64,000 nucleotides of DNA from Xenophilus sp003671765. Lineage in GTDB: Bacteria; Pseudomonadota; Gammaproteobacteria; Burkholderiales; Burkholderiaceae_C. This document shows, piece after piece, positions 1 to 7,874 of this stretch. The stretch is from contig CP166702.1 in the NCBI GenBank assembly GCA_051414805.1, forward strand, positions 3,038,001-3,102,000, written 5' to 3'. Both the position numbers and the translations under genes were made by a program. Numbering within the stretch: the stretch's first letter is position 1; the number at the start of each line of letters is the position of its first letter. The notes beneath the pieces are model-generated. The model searched no databases, had not been told where the DNA came from, and saw nothing but the letters and a program-made list of their open reading frames with translations.

Positions 1-244
1 CGTCAACGGCATCAGTGCCGGCCCGGTCAAGACGCTGGCTGCCAGCGGCATCAAGGGCTTCGGCAAGATCCTCAGCACCGTGGCCGAGGTCTCGCCCATC
101 CGCCGCAACATCACGATCGAGGACGTGGGCAACGTCGCGGCCTTCCTGCTGTCGGACCTGGCGGCCGGCGTGACAGCCGAGATCACCTATGTCGACGGCG
201 GCTTCAGCAACGTCGTGGGTGGCATCGACGAGCCCGCGGCCTGA
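1..244 (+). CDS. fabI: Enoyl-ACP reductase FabI, C-terminal 81 residues (cut by window edge)
   Basis: This is the tail of the NADH-dependent enoyl-ACP reductase that completes each elongation cycle of fatty acid synthesis. The first full codon is at position 2. The visible residues contain the FabI-specific stretch VNGISAGPVKTLAASGIKGF, then SPIRRNITIEDVGNVAAFLL, and end in the SDR-type VDGGF motif, all collinear with E. coli FabI. The catalytic Tyr and Lys lie off the left edge. The gene ends in TGA, and a dispersed two-hairpin repeat follows within about 20 bp. Confidence 0.95.
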   Translation, partial: VNGISAGPVKTLAASGIKGFGKILSTVAEVSPIRRNITIEDVGNVAAFLLSDLAAGVTAEITYVDGGFSNVVGGIDEPAA

Positions 245-261
245 GCTGCATTCTTCCAAGC

Positions 262-316
262 CAGAAGTGCCCGCAGCGCCCGCAAGCCGGGCGCAGGCAG
301 CTATCGATTCCATAGC
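262..316 (+). repeat. Two-hairpin dispersed repeat, copy A
   Basis: This is a member of the roughly 55 bp family seen seven times in the window. It has a first inverted repeat GCGCCC/GGGCGC (276-281 and 289-294), then GCAG, then a second inverted repeat GCTAT/ATAGC (300-304 and 312-316). The element ends exactly one base before the ATG of the next gene, so it forms the entire immediate upstream sequence of that gene. Confidence 0.8.
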
Positions 317-1159
317 ATGACGATCGCGCGCCGCGCCCTGCTGATCGCCCCCGCCGCGTGGCTGGCGTGGCCGGCCGCCACCTGGGCCGCCCCCGCGCTC
401 ATGCTGGCCGAGCGCTACCGCCCCGGCATGCCGCTGGCCGGCTGGTGGGTCAGCGAGAAGTACGACGGCCTGCGCGGCTACTGGGACGGCAAGCGCCTGT
501 GGACGCGGGGCGGCGAGCCGATCGCCGCGCCGGCATGGTTCACCGCGCCGCTGCCGGCCACGCCCATGGATGGCGAGCTGTGGGCCGGCCGCGGACGCTT
601 CGAGCAGGCCGTGTCCACCGTGCGCAACCGCACGCCCGACGACAAGGCCTGGCGCGAGATCCGCTTCATGGTCTTCGACCTGCCCGCACAGCCCGGCGAC
701 TTCGACGCGCGCCTGGCCGCGCTGCGCAAACGGCTTCCCATCACCGAGGCGCCATGGGTCGTGCCCGTGGCACAGGCGCCTGCGACCACGCACGCCGAAC
801 TCATGGCGCTGCTCGACAAGACGATCCGCTTGGGCGGCGAAGGGCTGATGCTGCACCGGGGCGCCTCGCTCTACCGTGGCGAGCGCAGCGGCGACCTGCT
901 CAAGCTCAAGCCGCATGACGATGCCGAGGCGCGGGTCGTTGCCCACCTGCCGGGCCAGGGCCGGCATGCAGGCCGCATGGGCGCCCTGCTCGTGCGCACG
1001 CCCGAAGGCCTGACCTTCCGCCTGGGCGGCGGCTTCACCGACGCACAGCGGGCCGACCCGCCGCCCATCGGCAGCACCGTGACCTACCGCTTCAACGGCA
1101 CCAGCGCGACCGGCGTGCCGCGCTTTGCGCGCTTCGTGCGCGTGCGGGACGACGGCTGA
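317..1159 (+). CDS. ligE: Secreted minimal ATP-dependent DNA ligase (LigE type)
   Basis: This 280-residue protein looks like a minimal ATP-dependent DNA ligase with only adenylation and OB domains. Residues 1-24 form an Ala-rich signal peptide ending near TWA-AP. Motif I is SEKYDGLRG with nucleophile Lys48. MDGELW supplies motif-II-like acidic residues, MVFDLP is motif III, GEGLMLH is motif IV and LLKLKPHDD is motif V. An OB-fold tail carries GRMGALLV and ends in FARFVRVRD. Bacterial LigE-type enzymes are secreted to the periplasm and have been linked to extracellular DNA or competence; that role here is inference. No clear Shine-Dalgarno is present because the repeat abuts the ATG. Confidence 0.88.
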   Translation: MTIARRALLIAPAAWLAWPAATWAAPALMLAERYRPGMPLAGWWVSEKYDGLRGYWDGKRLWTRGGEPIAAPAWFTAPLPATPMDGELWAGRGRFEQAVSTVRNRTPDDKAWREIRFMVFDLPAQPGDFDARLAALRKRLPITEAPWVVPVAQAPATTHAELMALLDKTIRLGGEGLMLHRGASLYRGERSGDLLKLKPHDDAEARVVAHLPGQGRHAGRMGALLVRTPEGLTFRLGGGFTDAQRADPPPIGSTVTYRFNGTSATGVPRFARFVRVRDDG

Positions 1160-1251
1160 GCACGCCGGACCCGCCCGATTCGCAAGCGCCGGTCGATCCG
1201 CCGCTGCCGTCCCCGCCGCCTCCCGCGCGCGGCCCGCTGCGCTGGGCCTTC

Positions 1252-1590
1252 ATGGCGCTTGCCGTGGTGAGCCTCGCGCTTGCCGTCCTCGGCGTGCTGC
1301 TGCCGGGTCTGCCGACCACACCCTTCGTGCTGCTGGCCGCCTGGGCGGCGGCGCGCAGTTCGCCGCGCCTCGCAGCCTGGCTCGAATCGCATCGCCTCTT
1401 CGGCCCGCTGATCCGCGACTGGCGCGCCGGCGGGCGGGTGAGCCGGCGCGCCAAGTGGAGCGCGGCGCTCGCGATGGCCGTATGCGCCGGCATGCTGCTT
1501 TGGCTGGTGCGGCCGCGTGCCGCCGCGGCCGGCGGCATCGTCGTGATGGCCGTCGTGCTCCTGTGGCTGTGGCGACGGCCGGAACCCTGA
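1252..1590 (+). CDS. YbaN/DUF454 family inner-membrane protein
   Basis: The protein has 112 residues from this ATG. The stretch GVLLPGLPTTPFVLLAAWAA is the family signature, followed by a basic loop (RDWRAGGRVSRRAK) and two C-terminal hydrophobic segments. Function is unknown; members are small inner-membrane proteins. The frame stays open upstream to a CTG at 1156 that overlaps the ligase stop codon as CTGA. That would add a Pro-rich 32-residue extension and translational coupling, but CTG starts are rare, so the ATG is kept. The gene lies just downstream of the ligase and converges on phnX. Confidence 0.8.
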   Translation: MALAVVSLALAVLGVLLPGLPTTPFVLLAAWAAARSSPRLAAWLESHRLFGPLIRDWRAGGRVSRRAKWSAALAMAVCAGMLLWLVRPRAAAAGGIVVMAVVLLWLWRRPEP

Positions 1591-1616
1591 AGAACGAGAC
1601 GCGCTCTACGGGAAGT

Positions 1617-1664
1617 GCTATCGGCCTACAGCCCTTGCCGGGCGGGCGCTGCAGCCGAATTCGT
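1617..1664 (-). repeat. Two-hairpin dispersed repeat, copy B (degenerate)
   Basis: Read on the minus strand this contains GAATTCGGCTGCAGCGCCCG, matching the left end of copies E and G. The distal GCTAT half is kept at 1617-1621, but its partner ATAGC is eroded. It sits between the convergent ybaN-like gene and phnX. Confidence 0.65.
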
Positions 1665-1680
1665 CACAAACGTGACGATC

Positions 1681-2499
1681 TCACGACGTGGGCATTTCGC
1701 CCGCAGCCAGCCGGGCACCGATCGCGTCCAGCACCGGCAACAGGTCGGCCACGCTGTCGATCACGTAGTGCGCACCGGCCGCCTTCAGTTCGGCCGTCGC
1801 GCGCTGGCGTACGGCCTCCTGCGCATCGGCGTCGAGCGCCCGCCACTCGGCCAGCGTCAGCCCGGCCGCGTTGCCGCTGATGGCCAGGCCCACCGCCCAG
1901 GTGCCGGCATTCAGGCCCTCCTGCACGCCGACGCCCGTGTCGTCCACCTTCACCACGGTGCACGCCGGCCAGACGCCGAGGTCGGCGAAGCTGCGGTACA
2001 TCATGAGCGGCGACGGGCGCCCCGCCCCCAGGTCGCCGGCACACACGAGGTTGTCGGGCACGTAGCCGCCTTGGGCCGCGATGGCCGTGACGACTTCCAT
2101 GATCGGCCGGTTGTAGCCGGTGGTCGACCCGACCTTCAGCCCGCGCGCGCGCACGGCGGCCACGGTGTCGAGTGCGCCAGGGATGAAGTCCGCGAAGTCG
2201 GGCACCACTGCCGCGTTCATCGGCGTGAACACCTCGTACAGGTGGTCGATGTCGGCGTCGGTGAAGGCGCGGCCCTGCTTCGCCTCCCACTGCGCGGCAA
2301 CGCGCGGCAGCTTGCTGAGAGCCTGGATGTGGTCCCACTTGGCCATGCCCATGGGGCCGCGCGCCTCGGCGATGGACAGCTCGATGCCGAAGCGCTCGAA
2401 CAGGCGCACGAAGGCGCCCATCGGCGCGCAGGAGCCGAAGTCGATGATGGTGCCGGCCCAGTCGAAGACGACGGCCTGGAGTTGGTAGGGAGTGTTCAT
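1681..2499 (-). CDS. phnX: Phosphonoacetaldehyde hydrolase (phosphonatase)
   Basis: PhnX hydrolyses phosphonoacetaldehyde to acetaldehyde and phosphate, the C-P-cleaving step of 2-aminoethylphosphonate degradation. The 272-residue protein is a HAD hydrolase. VVFDWAGT carries the nucleophile Asp13, and MGMAKWDH carries Lys54, which forms the Schiff base that defines the family (Asp12 and Lys53 in Bacillus cereus). GSTTGY and VKVDDTGVG are the later HAD motifs. The start follows the flavin oxidoreductase gene by 26 bp on the same strand. The usual partner PhnW (AEP transaminase) is absent from the window. Confidence 0.95.
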   Translation of the reverse strand: MNTPYQLQAVVFDWAGTIIDFGSCAPMGAFVRLFERFGIELSIAEARGPMGMAKWDHIQALSKLPRVAAQWEAKQGRAFTDADIDHLYEVFTPMNAAVVPDFADFIPGALDTVAAVRARGLKVGSTTGYNRPIMEVVTAIAAQGGYVPDNLVCAGDLGAGRPSPLMMYRSFADLGVWPACTVVKVDDTGVGVQEGLNAGTWAVGLAISGNAAGLTLAEWRALDADAQEAVRQRATAELKAAGAHYVIDSVADLLPVLDAIGARLAAGEMPTS

Positions 2500-2525
2500 G
2501 GAAGAGATCGGTACACGAATGGGGC

Positions 2526-3662
2526 TCACCATCCGGCGAAGACGTCCTCGGCGATGCCGAAGGCGGTGCTGGCGCCGGTGCCGCTGGTGACGAGCACGAG
2601 CCGCGTGGCATCGTCCGGTGCGTCGATCAGGCAGTCCGTCACCGGCGAGGAGGGGTAGGTGCCGACCCAGCGCTCGGTCACCGTCGCCTCGGTGAGCTGC
2701 AGGGTCTCGCGCAGGTGGCGCAGGATGAGTTCGTCCACCCGCTGGTCGGCGAAGGGTTCGAGCACCGGTCCGTAGTGGTGCGAGTCGCCCACGACCAGCG
2801 TGCCGTCGGCGCTTTGCACCACGATCAGGTGGATGCCGTGCGCCAGGGACTCGCCCTCCTCGGCCTCGATCTGCGTGCGCAGCACCTGGGCCGCGGGCAG
2901 CTTGCTGTAGCCGTGGTAGCGCACCAGGCTCAGGTCGGCCATGACGGAGCCGGGCAATCGGAAGCCCGGCTGCGGACGCACGCGCATCATGTGCAACTGG
3001 CACAGGCGCAGGCCGTGCGGCGACAGGCGCTCGGCGAACAGACCGTTGAGCTCGCTGTTCGTGCACACGGCCACCCGCTCGGCATGCAGCACGGCGCGCG
3101 AGGTGCGCACCCGCGGCGTCGCCACCTCGAGCACCGCCTCGCCGAAGCGGAACCGAACGCCCAGCGCGTCCGACAGCCAGCGCGCCAACTGGCCGATGGC
3201 CGTGCGCGATTCGACGCGCATCTCGTGCGGGCTGTAGAGCACGCCCTGGGCCGGACCGTGAGGCCCCTCGAGGCGCAACGCAGGCGCCCTGCGCGCCGCC
3301 TCGCCCGTGGACAGCAGCTCGCAGCCGGCCGCCATCTCGGTGGCCATGAATTCCTCCAGCACCTTCAGCGATTGCGGGCGGAAGGCCGTGAGGTACAGCC
3401 CGTGGTGCACGGCCGGGATGCCGGCCTGCGGCGCCACGGCGCCCCACACCTCGCGTGCGCGCCGCGCCCGCCGCCAGGTGTCGCCGGCGCCCTGGCCCGT
3501 GACGGTGATGAAGCCGAAGTTGCGGATCGACGCGCCGACGCAGGCGGCGTCCTTCTCGACCACGCACACCCGCAGCCCGCGTCGCGCGGCCGTGTAGGCA
3601 TGCGCCAGGCCGACGATGCCGGCGCCGACGACGATGAGATCAAAGCGGTCGTTGGAGGTCAT
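2526..3662 (-). CDS. FAD-dependent oxidoreductase of phosphonate clusters (TIGR03364-like)
   Basis: This 378-residue flavoprotein is of the glycine oxidase/DAO type. The FAD-binding Rossmann motif VVGAGIVGLAHA is at residues 10-21, and the C-terminal half ends in TSGTGASTAFG, a second flavin-contacting stretch. I chose the ATG at 3662 because it puts the Rossmann motif at the usual place; an upstream ATG at 3704 would add 14 residues reaching into repeat sequence. Proteins of this family cluster with phnX. They are proposed, and in some cases reported, to oxidise AEP or N-methyl-AEP to phosphonoacetaldehyde. With phnW missing here, that role would complete the pathway; this is inference. Confidence 0.85.
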   Translation of the reverse strand: MTSNDRFDLIVVGAGIVGLAHAYTAARRGLRVCVVEKDAACVGASIRNFGFITVTGQGAGDTWRRARRAREVWGAVAPQAGIPAVHHGLYLTAFRPQSLKVLEEFMATEMAAGCELLSTGEAARRAPALRLEGPHGPAQGVLYSPHEMRVESRTAIGQLARWLSDALGVRFRFGEAVLEVATPRVRTSRAVLHAERVAVCTNSELNGLFAERLSPHGLRLCQLHMMRVRPQPGFRLPGSVMADLSLVRYHGYSKLPAAQVLRTQIEAEEGESLAHGIHLIVVQSADGTLVVGDSHHYGPVLEPFADQRVDELILRHLRETLQLTEATVTERWVGTYPSSPVTDCLIDAPDDATRLVLVTSGTGASTAFGIAEDVFAGW

Positions 3663-3697
3663 GGGTGCCAAGTGGGAGCGCGAATTGAATACGGGAG

Positions 3698-3826
3698 CGG
3701 ACATCCGTACGCGAAAGGAAAACCAGAGTCACGCGAAGGTCGCGAAAAACATCTATTTCATTTGTTGTCCCTTTTCGCGTCCTTCGCGAAACCTTCGCGC
3801 CCTTCGCGTACGGAGGCCCGCATTCA
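3698..3826. repeat. Long inverted repeat of CCTTCGCG units, copy 1
   Basis: The arms are imperfectly complementary. The outer 11 bp CCGTACGCGAA (3705-3715) pairs with TTCGCGTACGG (3803-3813). The inner CGCGAAGGTCGCGAAAA pairs 16/17 with sequence near 3772-3788. Read on the minus strand from 3826, the first 52 bases match copy 2 (49329 onward) at 50 positions. The matching block begins at the TGA stop codon of the permease gene. The element fills most of the 161 bp between the permease and the flavin oxidoreductase and may attenuate or stabilise the operon transcript. Confidence 0.75.
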
Positions 3827-5530
3827 TCGGCGCCGCCACGCCTGCGTCCGCCGCTCGACCATGCGGCCCAGCAGCAGGTAAAGCACGGTGACCACGGCCG
3901 AGATGCCGGCGATGAGCACGGCCATGGCGGCGGCCGCGCCGGTCTCGCCGGCCTCGTCGAGGTTGAGGATGGCGACGGACGCGAGCTTGGTGTCGGGCGA
4001 ATACAGGAACACCACGGCCGAGATGGTGGTCATGGCGTTGATGAAGAAGTAGCGCGACACGTCGATGAGCGTGGGCAGGCAGATCGGCAGCGTGACGCGC
4101 CAGAAGGTCTTGTAGAACGGCACCTTGAGCGAGGCCGAGACGGACTCGAACTCGGCATCGATGGCTTTCAGCGCCGTGACCATCGTCAGGTGCCCGGTGG
4201 TGTAGAAGTGCACCACCGTGCACAGCACCAGCAGCGCCATGCTCTGGTAGAGCAGGTTGAGCGGGTTGCCCGGCGCGTTGAAGAAGAAGATGTAACCCAG
4301 CCCCAGCACCAGTCCCGGCACCGCCATGGGCAGCATCGCCATCAGCCGCACCAGCGGCCGCGCCCAGCCGAGCCCGCGCGTCTTCTCGAGCAGGTAGGCG
4401 CCGACGAAGACCACGGCCGTGCCGACCACCGCCGTGCCGGCGGCCAGCTTCAGGCTGTTGACCAGCGCGTCGCCCAGTTCGGCGTCCACCAGACCGGCGA
4501 CGTAGTGGTTCAGGCTGGGTGCCAGGTTGTAGGGCCACAGCGTGGCGAAGGAGGCGAACACGGCCATCCCGAACATGGCCAGCATCAGCGCCACGATCAG
4601 TGTGCAGTACGCGGTCATGGCCGCGTCGAAGCCTCGCGACGGCTGCGGCACCAGGGCGACGGCACGGGCCGTGAGCATCGCCGTCTGTTTGCGCTGCACC
4701 GCATGGTCGATGGCGAAGGTGAGCGCCGCCGGCGTGAGCAGCAGCAGCGCCACCACCGCACCGCGCTGGAAATCCTGCTGGCCGATGACCAGCTTGAAGA
4801 CGTCGGTGGCCAGCACGTTGAAATTGCCGCCGACCACCTTGGGGATGCCGAAATCGGTGATGACCAGCGTGAAGGTGACGAGCGCCGCCGAGATCAGTCC
4901 GTACTTGGCGCCCGGCAGCGTGATGGTGAGGAAGCGGCGCAGCCGCCGGGTGCCCATTGCGTCGGCCGCCTCGTACAGGCGCGCGTCGGCCAGCGACAGC
5001 GCGGTGACGAGGATCATCAGCGCATGCGGAAAGGTGGCGAAGCACTCCGCCAGCACGATGCCCGGTGCGCCATAGATGCCCTGGAAGCCCAGCGCCAGCC
5101 AGAACCCCTTGGCCACCCCCTGGTTGCCGAACCAGTAGATGAGCGAGATGGCGGACAGCAGCGAGGGTGCCAGCAGCGGCAGCAGCGTGATGCCGCGAAA
5201 AACCCCCTTGGCCGGCATGCAGCTGCGCGTGAGCGCATACGCGAAGCTGAAGGCCAGCGGGATCACGATCACCGTGACCAGCAGCGACACCCACACGCTG
5301 TTCCACAGGCTCTGCAGCAGCGCGGGCGACTTCAGGTAGGCGGCGAAGGCGGCCCAGCCGCTGCCCTGCTCCGCGTTGTGCACGGCCTGGGAGAGGATGG
5401 CGGCCAGGGGCAGTGCCAGGCCGACCACCAGCAACAGCAGGATGCCCAGCAGCGCCGCATGCGCGACGCGGTCGCTCCAGGGCACGCGCTGGCGAAGTGG
5501 CGGCGGCAACAGGACGGCGGTGGCGTTCAT
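3824..5530 (-). CDS. phnU: 2-aminoethylphosphonate ABC transporter permease, two-domain fusion
   Basis: This inner-membrane component of an AEP importer has 568 residues, twice the usual permease size. It carries two BPD_transp_1 domains, each with its own coupling loop (EAADAMGTRRLRRFLTITLP near residue 215 and a second one around SASLKVPFYKTFWRVTLP near 470), and about twelve hydrophobic segments. It therefore forms both halves of the channel in one chain, as in the PhnU2 family and in iron/sulfate-type fused permeases. Its ATG overlaps the TGA of phnT (ATGA), showing translational coupling. Its stop codon coincides with the end of a dispersed inverted repeat. Confidence 0.9.
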   Translation of the reverse strand: MNATAVLLPPPLRQRVPWSDRVAHAALLGILLLLVVGLALPLAAILSQAVHNAEQGSGWAAFAAYLKSPALLQSLWNSVWVSLLVTVIVIPLAFSFAYALTRSCMPAKGVFRGITLLPLLAPSLLSAISLIYWFGNQGVAKGFWLALGFQGIYGAPGIVLAECFATFPHALMILVTALSLADARLYEAADAMGTRRLRRFLTITLPGAKYGLISAALVTFTLVITDFGIPKVVGGNFNVLATDVFKLVIGQQDFQRGAVVALLLLTPAALTFAIDHAVQRKQTAMLTARAVALVPQPSRGFDAAMTAYCTLIVALMLAMFGMAVFASFATLWPYNLAPSLNHYVAGLVDAELGDALVNSLKLAAGTAVVGTAVVFVGAYLLEKTRGLGWARPLVRLMAMLPMAVPGLVLGLGYIFFFNAPGNPLNLLYQSMALLVLCTVVHFYTTGHLTMVTALKAIDAEFESVSASLKVPFYKTFWRVTLPICLPTLIDVSRYFFINAMTTISAVVFLYSPDTKLASVAILNLDEAGETGAAAAMAVLIAGISAVVTVLYLLLGRMVERRTQAWRRR

Positions 5531-6681
5531 TCCTGTCCCGCGGCGAACACGCGCAGCCGGTCCGTGCGCAGGGCGAAGCGCAGGCGGCCGCCCTCGCGCA
5601 CCGAGAACTCGTCCATCTGGTTGAGCGAGAACTGCAGCTGCAGCGACTGGCCGCCGAGTGCCTCGACCTCCACCTGCGCCAGGCAGTTGCCCCCGAGGAA
5701 CTCGACGTGGCACACCGTGCCTTCGCAGCGGCCGGGATGGTCGTCGGGCACGTCGATCATCAGTCGGTCCTCGGGCCGCAGGTACAGCATCACGCGGCGG
5801 CCCGGGCGGAAATCGGCGCCCTGCCCCTCCTGGCAGCGCATCCGCAGCTCGCCGCAGCGGAACCAGTGATCGCCCTCGGCCACGGCCTGCAGGCGGTTCA
5901 CCTTGCCGACGAAGTCGGCCACGAAGGGCGAGGCCGGCGCGCGGTACACCTCGCGCGGCGTGCCGACCTGCTCGATGACGCCGTGATTCATGACCACGAT
6001 GCGGTCGGCCACCGACAACGCCTCCTCCTGGTCGTGCGTGACCATGATGGTGGTCACGCCGAGCTGGCGCTGCAGTGCCCGGATCTCGTTGCGCAGGTGC
6101 ACCCGCACGATGGCGTCGAGGGCCGACAGCGGCTCGTCCAGCAGCAACAGGCCCGGCGAAGTGGCCAGGGCGCGTGCCAGCGCCACGCGCTGCTGCTGGC
6201 CGCCCGACATCTGCGCCGGGTACTTGCTGCCGCTACCCGGCAGGCCCACGAGCGCGAGCAGTTCGTCGACCCGCGCGGAAACCTGGGCGCGCGGCTGCCT
6301 GCGGTTGACGAGCCCGTAGGCCACGTTGTCGGCGATGCTCAGGTTGGGGAACAGCGCATAGGACTGGAACACGATGCCGTAGTCGCGCTGCGCGGGCGGC
6401 AGCACCGACACGTCGCGCCCGGCCTGCAGGATGCGACCGGCGGTCTGCGTCTCCAGGCCCGCGATGATGCGCAGCAGCGTGGTCTTGCCGCAGCCCGAGG
6501 GCCCGAGGAAGCACACGAACTCGCCGCGTGCGATGGCCAGGTCGATCTGCGAGAGCGCAGTGAAGCTGCCGAAGCGCTTGCCCACGCCCTGCAGGCGCAG
6601 GTAGCTCTCATCCTGCGGGGTGGGGCCGGCGGGCATGGAGACTGCGGCGTCCATCGCGTCGTGGCCGCGCCGGGCCCACAT
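5527..6681 (-). CDS. phnT: 2-aminoethylphosphonate ABC transporter ATP-binding protein
   Basis: This 384-residue ABC ATPase of the CUT1/Fbp type has Walker A GPSGCGKTT, Q-loop FQSYALFPN, signature MSGGQQQRVALARAL, Walker B LLLLDEPLSALD and switch His in VTHDQEE. A C-terminal TOBE-like regulatory domain (from about residue 280) contains the LRPED motif. The first ATG (6681) overlaps the preceding TAA as TAATG. A second in-frame ATG at 6654 is also possible, since the ABC core begins only near residue 35. It energises the AEP importer together with its flanking genes. Confidence 0.92.
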   Translation of the reverse strand: MWARRGHDAMDAAVSMPAGPTPQDESYLRLQGVGKRFGSFTALSQIDLAIARGEFVCFLGPSGCGKTTLLRIIAGLETQTAGRILQAGRDVSVLPPAQRDYGIVFQSYALFPNLSIADNVAYGLVNRRQPRAQVSARVDELLALVGLPGSGSKYPAQMSGGQQQRVALARALATSPGLLLLDEPLSALDAIVRVHLRNEIRALQRQLGVTTIMVTHDQEEALSVADRIVVMNHGVIEQVGTPREVYRAPASPFVADFVGKVNRLQAVAEGDHWFRCGELRMRCQEGQGADFRPGRRVMLYLRPEDRLMIDVPDDHPGRCEGTVCHVEFLGGNCLAQVEVEALGGQSLQLQFSLNQMDEFSVREGGRLRFALRTDRLRVFAAGQE

Positions 6682-7715
6682 TACTTCTTCGCCTCGCTCT
6701 TGGCGTCGTAGCGCTTCGACCATTCGGCGAGGATGCGCTCGCGGTTCACGGCCGACTGCTCGAAATTCATCTTGATCAGGCGCGATTCGTAGTCGGCCGG
6801 GATGTTCGCCAGCTTGGGTGCAACGCCCGGCTGCGCGGTGATGGCGAAGTTCTTGCCGTAGAGCAGCATGGCGTCCTTGGACGAGGCCCAGTCGGCCAGC
6901 TTCTTCGCCGCATCCAGCTTCTTGGTGCCCTTGTAGATGGCGAAGCCCTCCAGGTCCCAGCCCAGGCCTTCCTTGGGGAAGACCAGGTCGATGGGCGCGC
7001 CCTTGGCCTTGTTGGTGTGGCCGCGGTACTCGAAGGAGATGCCGGCCACGTACTCGCCGGCCGCCGCCATGTTGCAGGGCTTGGAACCGGAATGGGTGTA
7101 CTGGCCGATGTTCTCGTGCAGCGCGTCCATGTACTTCCAGCCGCCGCCCTTGCCGTTGTCGTCGCCCCAGAGCTGCAGCCATGCGGCCACGTCGAAGTAG
7201 CCGGTGCCCGAGGACGCCGGATTGGGCATTACGACCTGGCCCTTGAACTCGGGCTTGAGCAGGTCCTTCCAGGTGGTGGGCAGGGGGATGTTCTTCTTCT
7301 TGGCCTCGACGGTGTTGAAGCACACCACGGCACCGAACACGTCCATGCCGAACCAGGCCGGCGGCGATTTCTTGTCGCGGTACTGCGGCATGATCGCGTC
7401 GAGGTTCAGCGGCGCGTAGGGTTCCAGCATGCCGTTCTTGTCGAACAGCGCCAGGCTCGAGGCGGCCACGCCCCAGATCACGTCGGCCTGCGGGTTGGCC
7501 TTCTCGGCCAGCAGCTTGGCGGTGATGACGCCCGTGGAGTCGCGCACCCACTTGATGTCGATCGTGGGGTTCACCTTGTTGAAGGCCTCCTGGTAGGCCT
7601 TGAGCTGGTCGGTCTCGAGCGCCGTGTAGACCGTCAGCTGCGTCTTCTGCGCCAGCGCCGACGTTGCGCAAGCCAGGCCGATGAATGCGGCCACGATGTG
7701 TTTTGCGTACTGCAT
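6681..7715 (-). CDS. phnS: 2-aminoethylphosphonate ABC transporter substrate-binding protein
   Basis: This 344-residue periplasmic binding protein (bacterial solute-binding family 1, Fe3+/AEP branch) has a signal peptide at residues 1-22 ending ATSALA-Q. The mature chain begins TQLTVYTALETDQ and contains the conserved PNPASSGTGY hinge. A strong Shine-Dalgarno (GAGGAG) lies 7-8 bases before the ATG, marking it as first gene of the minus-strand operon phnS-phnT-phnU-flavin oxidoreductase-phnX. It would capture AEP for import. Exact ligand choice (AEP or an N-substituted AEP) cannot be read from sequence. Confidence 0.9.
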   Translation of the reverse strand: MQYAKHIVAAFIGLACATSALAQKTQLTVYTALETDQLKAYQEAFNKVNPTIDIKWVRDSTGVITAKLLAEKANPQADVIWGVAASSLALFDKNGMLEPYAPLNLDAIMPQYRDKKSPPAWFGMDVFGAVVCFNTVEAKKKNIPLPTTWKDLLKPEFKGQVVMPNPASSGTGYFDVAAWLQLWGDDNGKGGGWKYMDALHENIGQYTHSGSKPCNMAAAGEYVAGISFEYRGHTNKAKGAPIDLVFPKEGLGWDLEGFAIYKGTKKLDAAKKLADWASSKDAMLLYGKNFAITAQPGVAPKLANIPADYESRLIKMNFEQSAVNRERILAEWSKRYDAKSEAKK

Positions 7716-7820
7716 GAGCAACTCCTCATCGAAAAATGAAAGGCGAATGTGCCGGCGGGACAAGACATCCTCGTGACACATGCGCCAAGCAAAATCGGGG
7801 CCTGCTCGCATCGATCGTCA

Positions 7821-7846
7821 ATTGTCTTTTGCAGATCGTAGACAAT
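7821..7846. promoter_or_regulatory. Candidate operator of the phosphonate GntR regulator
   Basis: A perfect 7-bp inverted repeat ATTGTCT/AGACAAT with a 12-bp spacer lies between the divergent phnS and regulator genes, 28 bp before the regulator ATG. FadR-type GntR proteins often bind ATTGTnnACAAT-like palindromes, so autoregulation and control of phnS is a reasonable inference. Confidence 0.5.
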
Positions 7847-7874
7847 CTGCACTCTGCCCCTTAGCATTTCCACC

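Noticed and set aside
3698..3826. CCTTCGCG direct units considered as a CRISPR array
   Set aside because: Units are adjacent or overlapping, without unique spacers of constant length, and no cas genes are present; they are parts of an inverted repeat.
3824..5530. Two fused permease domains considered as a frameshift or assembly join
   Set aside because: The frame is uninterrupted, and two-domain permeases are normal in this AEP/iron importer family.
7849..7874. Search for a riboswitch or leader peptide before the phosphonate regulator
   Set aside because: The transcribed leader is too short and lacks structure beyond the operator palindrome.
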